Source: Hyphomonadaceae bacterium (GTDB taxonomy: Bacteria; Pseudomonadota; Alphaproteobacteria; Caulobacterales; Aquidulcibacteraceae). From it: a DNA stretch of 64,000 nucleotides. The DNA is taken from NCBI GenBank assembly GCA_023384105.1, contig JAHDXR010000013.1, positions 52,232 to 116,231 on the forward strand, written 5' to 3'. Made by a program: the position numbers and the translations under genes. The stretch's first letter is position 1, and each line of letters begins with the position of its first letter. The notes beneath the pieces are model-generated. The model was not told where the DNA came from. It did no database searches and saw nothing but the letters and a program-made list of their open reading frames with translations. Positions 58,483 through 64,000 of this stretch are shown here, one piece after another.

Positions 58483-59100
58483 TTACGACGCATAATATTC
58501 GACGACCAGGTTCGGCTCCATCTGCACCGGGTACGGCACGTCCGAGAGCTGCGGCACGCGCTGATAGCGGGCCGACATGTGCTTGGGGTCGACTTCGATA
58601 TAGTCCGGCGTCTCGCGCTCCTGGCTTTGCAGCGCCTCGAGCACCATCGCCATGGTCTTGGCCTTGTCGCGCAGTTCGATCACGTCGCCGACCTTCACCA
58701 GATACGAGGCGATGGTGACGCGGCGGCCGTTCACCTTGACGTGGCCGTGGTTGACGATCTGGCGCGCCGAAAACGGAGTCGGCGCGAACTTCGCGCGATA
58801 GACCACCGCGTCGAGACGGCTTTCGAGCAGGCCGATGAGGTTTTCGGCCGTGTTCCCCTTCCGGCGCGCGGCTTCCTCGTAGGTCTTGCGGAACTGCTTT
58901 TCGGTGATGTTGCCGTAATAGAGGCGCAACTTCTGCTTCGCCACCAGCTGCAGGCCGAAGTCGGAGGTCTTGCCCTTGCGGCGCTGGCCGTGCTGGCCCG
59001 GGCCGTACTGGCGCTTGTTCACCGGGGATTTCGGACGGCCCCAGAGGTTCTGGCCGAAACGGCGGTCCGACTTGTACTTGGCTTGAATACGCTTCGTCAT
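58483..59100 (-). CDS. rpsD: 30S ribosomal protein S4
   Basis: 205 residues from the ATG at 59100 ([20 protein letters not shown]). S4 binds 16S rRNA early in 30S assembly. The S4 RNA-binding domain is seen as [20 protein letters not shown] and [20 protein letters not shown], and the C-terminus [20 protein letters not shown] is typical. Here it is a single gene, as in many Alphaproteobacteria, not in the alpha operon. The long upstream frame is not coding. Confidence 0.97.
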   Translation of the reverse strand: MTKRIQAKYKSDRRFGQNLWGRPKSPVNKRQYGPGQHGQRRKGKTSDFGLQLVAKQKLRLYYGNITEKQFRKTYEEAARRKGNTAENLIGLLESRLDAVVYRAKFAPTPFSARQIVNHGHVKVNGRRVTIASYLVKVGDVIELRDKAKTMAMVLEALQSQERETPDYIEVDPKHMSARYQRVPQLSDVPYPVQMEPNLVVEYYAS

Positions 59101-59378
59101 GCGCTCTGCGCGCCTTCTTCCGTGACGGGGCCCGGCCGCCTCCCAATGAGGCGGCGACTGCCCTGGCGGTTCGCCCGTCGTCCAGCATGATCCGCAGCCG
59201 GAACGACGCCCGGCGCGGGAAAGCGGGGCTTCTAGAGCCCATTGTCCATTTGGGCAATAGGGACGGCGCTGCTTCAGCGCCCCCGTCCGGCGCGAACTTA
59301 CTGAAAGCCTGCGGTTCGGCAGCATCATGCCGAGCCTGCCGAAGCACAACGCCTCGCGCCCACGCCCGAGGCTCTCGC
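59101..59378. other. rpsD upstream region with two small palindromes
   Basis: The 278-base gap between rpsD and the lipoprotein gene contains GGCGCTG-CTT-CAGCGCC at 59265-59281 and TTCGGCAG/CTGCCGAA at 59315-59322 and 59336-59343. The second resembles dispersed repeats common in GC-rich Proteobacteria. On the rpsD transcript the first could form a leader hairpin; S4 autoregulation is known in other bacteria but no conserved structure is recognised here. Confidence 0.4.
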
Positions 59379-60248
59379 TCACGGCGCGGGCGGCGCGGCC
59401 GCGGCGTCCATCTCGGCCAGCGCGCGCTCGATGATCTGGTCGTAGCCGATCTTCCAGCCTGCGGAGGTCAGCACCCAGATGCGCTGATAGTAGCCGGAAC
59501 CGCCTTGCCAGCGCGCCTCGCCGAGCGTGAACACGAGGTCGCCGGCGCTGCCCGCCTCGACCACGGAAGGCGGCGCGTAGCGCACGCCGCCCGCGCCCGC
59601 CAGTTGCTCGGCGCCGTCCGGCCCGGTCGCGCTCGGCTGGTCGTCGCGGTTCATCCGGCCCAGCGGCGCCATCCAGTCGGCGAACGCCGCGCCGGCGTTG
59701 CCGGCGGCCGCTTCGGCGAAGTCCGCCTCGCGCCGCCGCACCGCCTCGGCCGCCGCCGCAGCCGACCCCGCGCCGCGCGCGCCCAGCGGAAGCTGCGCCA
59801 CCTCGCCGTCGGGGCTTACGGTCGTCGGCGTGCGCTGGTTGGTGCCGCCGTCATAAATCCAGTTCCAGCCGCCGTCGTCCTGCCGCCGCCACACCGTGAA
59901 GTACTGGCCGAAGGCCGCGCCGCCGCCATTGTACGGCCCCGTCGTGAAGCCGATGTCGCCGCCGCGCGAGACGCCGGCGAAGTCCGGGCCCCAGGTCAGC
60001 GAGGTGTCGCCGCGATTGGCCGGATCGATGCCGGAAAGCGCTTCGTGCGCATTCTCCGGGGCCGCTCCCAGCACGATTGCGTCGTCGGTCGAAAACGCCA
60101 GGAACGCCTCCACCCAGCCGATGCGGCCGGCCTCCGCCGCAAACGCGCGCTCGGCGGCGATGACGGGCGACGCGTCCGGCGCATCGTCCTGAGCCTGCGA
60201 GCAAGCGGCGACGAAGGCGCCGACGAGGAGAAGTTTGGTAAAGCGCAT
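59379..60248 (-). CDS. Lipoprotein with two NTF2/SnoaL-like domains
   Basis: 289 residues. A lipoprotein signal peptide ends at Cys16 (LVGAFVAAC). Two regions have the DUF4440/SnoaL-like layout of helix plus curved sheet ([20 protein letters not shown] and [19 protein letters not shown]; then [20 protein letters not shown] and [18 protein letters not shown]). Such domains bind small molecules or have lost activity. Function unknown. Acidic residues in the linker suggest a periplasmic location. Confidence 0.8.
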   Translation of the reverse strand: MRFTKLLLVGAFVAACSQAQDDAPDASPVIAAERAFAAEAGRIGWVEAFLAFSTDDAIVLGAAPENAHEALSGIDPANRGDTSLTWGPDFAGVSRGGDIGFTTGPYNGGGAAFGQYFTVWRRQDDGGWNWIYDGGTNQRTPTTVSPDGEVAQLPLGARGAGSAAAAAEAVRRREADFAEAAAGNAGAAFADWMAPLGRMNRDDQPSATGPDGAEQLAGAGGVRYAPPSVVEAGSAGDLVFTLGEARWQGGSGYYQRIWVLTSAGWKIGYDQIIERALAEMDAAAAPPAP

Positions 60249-60390
60249 GGAAAGGACCGGCCTTCTCCGGCGGACGATGTCAAGCGCGCGACGCCGGCCC
60301 TCGGTCGTTTTGCGGCGGGCGACGACAGCTCCTTCCTTAACCCTTCCTCAACAGCGTCTGAGCACAGGTTAGAGGTTCAGGAGTCGTCGC

Positions 60391-60876
60391 GTGCCGATTG
60401 TTCTGCGACACAGTCCCAGACTGGAACTCAACGTGGCCGAGTATCACGGCGGCGTGACGCTTGCGGAACTGAAGGCGCTCGCCGCCTTCCAGGCCCGGAA
60501 TCCCGAGAACCTCCGCCATGACACCATGAGCCTGGTGCTTGAGGACGCCGACTTCTCGAGCGTCGATCTGGCCGCTCTCGACGCGCTTTTCTCCCGCTAC
60601 AGGACGATGTTCGCGCCGCTCGACTTCGAGATCATGCGGCGCTCGGCCTGGGTGTGCCTCAACCCGGCCGCCCGGGCTTACGTCGATTACTGGGTCGACG
60701 GCCGCGATATGCGCAGCGAGATGTCGAGCGTCGTCCGCCAGTTCGAAACCTTCGCCGAGGCCGCCGACTGGCTATTGCTCGCCGCCGATGACGCGCCCTT
60801 GCTGGAAACGCGCGAAGGTTTCGAAGATCTGGCGCGCTTCGACCTGCCGATCGGCGTCGTCCGCACGGCGCTTTAG
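60391..60876 (+). CDS. Conserved-looking cytosolic protein of unknown function
   Basis: 161 residues from a GTG at 60391 with AGGAG about 8 bases upstream. An alternating strand/helix pattern (RLELNVAEYHGGVTLAELKA, MSLVLEDADFSSVDLAALDA, FSRYRTMFAPLDFEIMRRSA and a C-terminal SVVRQFETFAEAADWLLL) recalls STAS/SpoIIAA-like folds, as in small sensory or regulatory proteins. No membrane segment. It is convergent with bfr (2-base gap). I do not recognise a named family. Confidence 0.72.
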   Translation: MPIVLRHSPRLELNVAEYHGGVTLAELKALAAFQARNPENLRHDTMSLVLEDADFSSVDLAALDALFSRYRTMFAPLDFEIMRRSAWVCLNPAARAYVDYWVDGRDMRSEMSSVVRQFETFAEAADWLLLAADDAPLLETREGFEDLARFDLPIGVVRTAL

Positions 60877-60878
60877 GC

Positions 60879-61367
60879 CTAGTCGCTCGGCGCGCTGTCG
60901 AGGTCGTACTGGCTTTGCAGATAATTCTGCAGGCCCATCTGATCGACGTTCTGCAGCTGGGTTTCGAGGAAGTCGATGTGCTCCTCGGTGTCGTCGAGCA
61001 GCTCCGTCAGCATGTCGCGCGTGACGTAATCCTGCTTGCTTTCGCAGAGCGCGATGCCTTCCTTGATCGCCTGATGGCCGCCGCGCTCGGCGTTCAAATC
61101 GGCCTGCAGCCGTTCCGGCACGCTCTCGCCGATCTGCAGCTTGTTGAGGTTCTGGAGGTTCGGCAGGCCTTCGAGCAGAAGGATCCGGTTTATGATCCGG
61201 TCCGCGTGCTGCATCTCTTCGATCGATTCTTCGTAGGTCTTCTTGCCGAGCTTGCCGTAGCCGTCGGACTGATACATCCGCGCGTGCAGGAAGTACTGGT
61301 TTATCGACGTCAGCTCGTTGGTCAGGATCGCGTTGAGCTTCTTGATGACGTCCTGGTCGCCCTTCAT
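60879..61367 (-). CDS. bfr: Bacterioferritin
   Basis: 162 residues. Iron-storage ferritin with heme-binding Met52. Ferroxidase ligands Glu18 (LTNELT), Glu51 and His54 (EEMQHADR), Glu94 and His130 (DTEEHID) are visible; the position expected to be Glu127 reads Thr, flanked by Glu128-Glu129, so the exact alignment deserves care. The C-terminus [15 protein letters not shown] is standard. bfd follows six bases upstream on the same strand, giving the usual store/release pair. Confidence 0.95.
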   Translation of the reverse strand: MKGDQDVIKKLNAILTNELTSINQYFLHARMYQSDGYGKLGKKTYEESIEEMQHADRIINRILLLEGLPNLQNLNKLQIGESVPERLQADLNAERGGHQAIKEGIALCESKQDYVTRDMLTELLDDTEEHIDFLETQLQNVDQMGLQNYLQSQYDLDSAPSD

Positions 61368-61373
61368 CGCGCG

Positions 61374-61571
61374 CTACTCCGCTGCGACGAGGCTCCGGGG
61401 TCCGCCGGCCATCCCGCCGCAAGAAATGCCCTCGGCGATCTCGGGCAGGCAGCGGCCGCAGCACGGCTCGCAGCCATGATGGCCGAGCACGTCTTCCGGG
61501 CCCTGCGCGCCAGCGGCGATGGCTTCATCCACCTCCGCACGAGTCACGCCGTTACAATTGCAGACGTACAT
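61374..61571 (-). CDS. bfd: Bacterioferritin-associated ferredoxin
   Basis: 65 residues from the ATG at 61571. [2Fe-2S] ligands are in the typical pattern: Cys4 and Cys6 (MYVCNCNGVT), Cys38 and Cys41 (EPCCGRCLPEI). Bfd reduces the bacterioferritin core to release iron. It is coupled with bfr (stop six bases before the bfr start). A longer frame with an upstream ATG at 61598 adds nine residues without family character. Confidence 0.93.
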   Translation of the reverse strand: MYVCNCNGVTRAEVDEAIAAGAQGPEDVLGHHGCEPCCGRCLPEIAEGISCGGMAGGPRSLVAAE

Positions 61572-61702
61572 CGGGCACTTCTCTGAACGCAAAAGCATTT
61601 CCGGCGACTGAGAGTCAGACGCAAAAAGACCCTAGCCGCCCCCGCTCGCTCCTGCAAGTCATTCGCAGCAACCAAGACGCCGCAGGCTCCGCCTTGAAAT
61701 AC

Positions 61703-61725
61703 AGACCAGATTTATTGACTGGTCT
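61703..61725. promoter_or_regulatory. Perfect inverted repeat, probable operator of the toxin-antitoxin operon
   Basis: AGACCAG at 61703-61709 and CTGGTCT at 61719-61725 (seven-base arms, nine-base AT-rich spacer) lie 25 bases upstream of the antitoxin ATG. Antitoxins of the Phd/YefM family bind such palindromes to repress their own operon. Confidence 0.6.
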
Positions 61726-61749
61726 AAAATACAAGCCTATTTAGAAGCC

Positions 61750-61989
61750 ATGATCAAAGTCGGCGCATTCGAGGCTAAGACGCAGTTTTCGGCGCTCCTT
61801 GAGCGGGTGGAGGCGGGCGAAGAAGTGCTCATCACCAAGCATGGCCGTCCCGTCGCCCGGCTGACGAAAGCGCAGGCCGCCGCACGGGACGAGGTCGACG
61901 CCGCGATCGCCCGGCTGAAGGGGCTTCGTCAGTCTCTCACGCTTGGCGAAGGCGGCTGGAAGGCCGCGCGGGACGCCGGCCGCAAATGA
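61750..61989 (+). CDS. Phd/YefM-family antitoxin
   Basis: 79 residues. The N-terminal DNA-binding fold [20 protein letters not shown] and [16 protein letters not shown] is the Phd/YefM signature. The C-terminal tail ([20 protein letters not shown]) is the likely toxin-binding part. It overlaps the toxin gene by four bases (ATGA) and is preceded by a perfect inverted repeat. Neutralises the PIN toxin encoded next. Confidence 0.93.
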   Translation: MIKVGAFEAKTQFSALLERVEAGEEVLITKHGRPVARLTKAQAAARDEVDAAIARLKGLRQSLTLGEGGWKAARDAGRK

Positions 61990-62402
61990 GCGCGCCGCTG
62001 GTGCTGGACGCCTCCATTGCAGCGGCCTGGTGTTTCGCCGACGAAGCCGACGCCGATACGGACAGCCTGCTCGACCGCGTCCGCGACGAAGGCGCCATGG
62101 TGCCTGCGCTTTGGCATTGGGAAGTCGCCAACATCTTCGCGACGGCGGTGCGCCGCAACCGCATCGGCGTCCCGGACGCCAAGGCCCAGCTCGCGCTGCT
62201 CAGCGTGCTGCCCATCGCGACCGATCCGGACTCCGCCGCCCGCGCCTGGCGCGAATGCCTGGCCCTCGCGCACGCACACCGCCTCACCGCCTACGACGCC
62301 GCATATCTGGAACTCGCCAGCAGGCTGGGTCTGGACCTTGCCACCAAGGATTCCGATCTGCACACCGCGGCGCGAACACTAGGCGTCAAGGTCATTCCGT
62401 GA
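61986..62402 (+). CDS. VapC-like PIN-domain toxin ribonuclease
   Basis: 138 residues of a PIN domain with the acidic active-site set Asp8 (LVLDASIAA), Glu46 (LWHWEVAN), Asp104 ([11 protein letters not shown]) and Asp122 (ATKDSDL). VapC-type toxins cleave RNA, commonly tRNA or rRNA. The partner is a Phd-type rather than VapB-type antitoxin, a known combination. The stop overlaps the rimO start (GTGA), so toxin and rimO are translationally linked. Confidence 0.93.
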   Translation: MSAPLVLDASIAAAWCFADEADADTDSLLDRVRDEGAMVPALWHWEVANIFATAVRRNRIGVPDAKAQLALLSVLPIATDPDSAARAWRECLALAHAHRLTAYDAAYLELASRLGLDLATKDSDLHTAARTLGVKVIP

Positions 62403-63733
62403 GCACAAAGGCCCCAACCGTCGGCCCAAGGGTCGGGATCGTCAGTCTCGGCTGCCCGAAAGCGCTCGTCGACAGCGAGCGCATCGTCACGCGGCTTCGC
62501 AGCGAGGGGTACAGCTTGTCCGCGTCTTACGAAGGCGCCGATCTCGTGGTGGTGAACACCTGCGGCTTCCTCGACAGCGCCAAGGCCGAGAGCCTCGACG
62601 CCATCGGCGAAGCCATCGCCGAGAACGGCAAGGTCATCGTCACCGGCTGCCTGGGCAAGGAAGAGTCGCTGATCCGCGACGCGCATCCGAAGGTGCTCGA
62701 AGTCACCGGCCCGCACCAGTATGAAGCCGTGGTCGGCGCCGTGCACGCGCATCTGCCGAAATTGCACGATCCCAAGATCGATCTCGTGCCCGAGGGCGGC
62801 TTTCGCCTCACGCCGCGCCACTACGCCTATCTGAAGATTTCCGAAGGCTGCAACAACCGCTGCACGTTCTGCATCATCCCGAGCATTCGCGGCGATCTCG
62901 TCTCGCGCCCCGCCAACGCCGTGCTGAAGGAAGCGGAGTCGCTGGTGAAGGCGGGCGTCAAGGAGCTGCTCGTCATCAGCCAGGACACCAGCGCCTACGG
63001 CGTCGACGTCAAATATGCCGAGAGCAGATGGAAGGACCGCATGGTCCGCGCCAAGTTCTATGATCTCTGCAAGGAGCTGGGCGAGTTGGGCGTCTGGATC
63101 AGGCTCCACTACGTCTATCCCTACCCGCACGTCGACGACGTCGTCGGCCTCATGGCCGAGGGCAAGATCCTCCCCTATCTCGACATCCCCTTCCAGCACG
63201 CCAGCCCGCGCGTGCTCAAGGCCATGCGCCGCCCGGCGAACCAGGACAAGGTCCTCGACCGCATCAGGACGTGGCGTAAAATCTGCCCCGACCTCACTAT
63301 CCGTTCGAGCTTCATCGTCGGCTTTCCGGGCGAAACCGAGGACGATTTCGAGACCCTGCTCGATTTCATCGAGGAAGCCGAGATCGATCGCGCCGGCGTG
63401 TTCAGGTACGAGAATGTCGAAGGCGCGCCCGCGCGCGATCTCCCCGATCACGTCGACCGGGACGAGATCGACGACCGCTACGACCGCTTCATGGATGTGC
63501 AAACCGCGCTCGCCCACGCGCGCGGCCAGGCCATGATCGGCAAGACCGTCGACGCCATCTGCGACGGCTGGGACGAAGACGCCGAAGCTTACGCCTTCCG
63601 CACCAAGGCCGACGCGCCGGAGATCGACGGCGTCGTCTATGTCGACAGCGACGAAGAAATCGCCGAAGGCGCAATCGCCCAACTCGAAATCCTCGCCGCC
63701 GAAGGCCACGAACTCGTCGGCCTCCCCGCCTGA
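62399..63733 (+). CDS. rimO: Ribosomal protein S12 methylthiotransferase RimO
   Basis: 444 residues from a GTG at 62399. RimO adds a methylthio group to an Asp of S12. The N-terminal UPF0004 domain has Cys19 ([12 protein letters not shown]), Cys55 (NTCGFLDSA) and Cys84 (TGCLGKEE); the radical-SAM cluster motif CNNRCTFC is Cys151-155-158, followed by [13 protein letters not shown]-terminal TRAM domain ends the protein. The overlap with the toxin gene is unusual for a housekeeping gene. No other start with family character exists: the frame upstream is inside the toxin gene. Confidence 0.95.
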   Translation: MSTKAPTVGPRVGIVSLGCPKALVDSERIVTRLRSEGYSLSASYEGADLVVVNTCGFLDSAKAESLDAIGEAIAENGKVIVTGCLGKEESLIRDAHPKVLEVTGPHQYEAVVGAVHAHLPKLHDPKIDLVPEGGFRLTPRHYAYLKISEGCNNRCTFCIIPSIRGDLVSRPANAVLKEAESLVKAGVKELLVISQDTSAYGVDVKYAESRWKDRMVRAKFYDLCKELGELGVWIRLHYVYPYPHVDDVVGLMAEGKILPYLDIPFQHASPRVLKAMRRPANQDKVLDRIRTWRKICPDLTIRSSFIVGFPGETEDDFETLLDFIEEAEIDRAGVFRYENVEGAPARDLPDHVDRDEIDDRYDRFMDVQTALAHARGQAMIGKTVDAICDGWDEDAEAYAFRTKADAPEIDGVVYVDSDEEIAEGAIAQLEILAAEGHELVGLPA

Positions 63734-63754
63734 CGCACGTACCTCCCGATCGCT

Positions 63755-63961
63755 CTCTCTACCCGCGCTCCCCGGACGCAGCCCCGGCAAAAGCCGGGGT
63801 GCGAGCCGGGGTCCAGGGGGGTGAGCGCGCTGCGTTCGCCCCTGGGTCCCGGCTCTCCGCTTCGCTACGGCCGGGAAGCGGGGGCGTTAGCGATGCGGGG
63901 AGATCGCACCACCGCCCGTCCTCCCCCCGCCAGGGGGAGCTGTCGCGCGGAGCGTGACTGA
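63755..63961. repeat. Cluster of dispersed palindromes downstream of rimO
   Basis: The window end (63734-64000) shows no gene. It holds a hairpin CCCCGGC-AAAA-GCCGGGG (63782-63799), a family B pair GAGCCGGGGTCCAGGGG (63803-63819) with its inverted partner ending in CCTGGGTCCCGGCTC (63841-63855), and a segment CCAGGGGGAGCTGTCGCGCG (63931-63950), which resembles another dispersed alphaproteobacterial repeat. The first hairpin could double as rimO terminator although no T-run follows. Confidence 0.65.
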
Positions 63962-64000
63962 GCAACCGTGTTCATGCTGGGGCATCGACGGTCCATGGTT

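Noticed and set aside
61943..62398. Long N-terminal extension of RimO through the toxin gene
   Set aside because: The added residues are Arg/Pro-rich and out of frame with the toxin; RimO homology begins right after the GTG at 62399.

Overview
This window is a GC-rich (roughly 70 % by eye), gene-dense stretch of an alphaproteobacterial chromosome. The order feuN-feuP-feuQ / ccmI-ccmE-ccmF-ccmH / degP / response regulator / kinase / glnE is a known alphaproteobacterial arrangement. A full RcGTA-type gene transfer agent cluster, a MucR regulator, DUF2336 and DUF6456 proteins and a monothiol glutaredoxin next to bolA point the same way. The mix looks like Caulobacterales (Hyphomonadaceae or Caulobacteraceae relatives). 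I cannot name a genus from sequence alone.

Layout. (1) 1-12534, minus strand: partial glnE, an envelope two-component pair, the periplasmic protease degP, cytochrome c maturation genes ccmI-E-F-H, the feuPQ-like pair with a small PepSY-like periplasmic protein, and a DnaJ/CbpA-type co-chaperone. (2) 12635-25939, minus strand: a complete 17-gene gene transfer agent structural cluster running from small terminase (right end) to the host-specificity protein (left end). (3) 26144-38979: a bifunctional penicillin-binding protein, an ABC-F ATPase, secreted proteins of unknown function, DUF2336, prfC, DUF1491, a sensor kinase, sufE, and the DUF6456/DnaA-domain-IV-like pair. (4) 39081-46784, minus strand: mucR and, above it, a ten-gene Mrp/Mbh-like membrane module with three antiporter-like subunits. 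(5) 46867-53714: a second DUF2336 protein, an MFS transporter, a small secreted protein, and a Ton energy-transduction block (exbB-exbD-exbD-tonB, a terminator, then exbD-tonB). (6) 54124-63733: bolA-grxD, a second HtrA-type protease, DUF502, PPK2, purU, rpsD, a lipoprotein, bfr-bfd, and a Phd/PIN toxin-antitoxin pair overlapping rimO.

Many genes overlap by 1-4 bases (ATGA, GTGA or TGATG), so translational coupling is widespread and GTG starts are common. Intergenic DNA is short and repeatedly occupied by long imperfect palindromes. One family has the core GGACCGCCGGCGTC and occurs at six places, once inside the coding frame of the GTA prohead protease.

The most unusual system is the Mrp/Mbh-like module. 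Its order (E, F, G, MbhD-like, B, C, D-like) copies the membrane arm of Mbh-type complexes but no hydrogenase or quinone-reductase subunit follows. Instead there are two more antiporter-like subunits in which, by my eye alignment, key proton-path residues are replaced. Everything here comes from reading the sequence; no database search was run.
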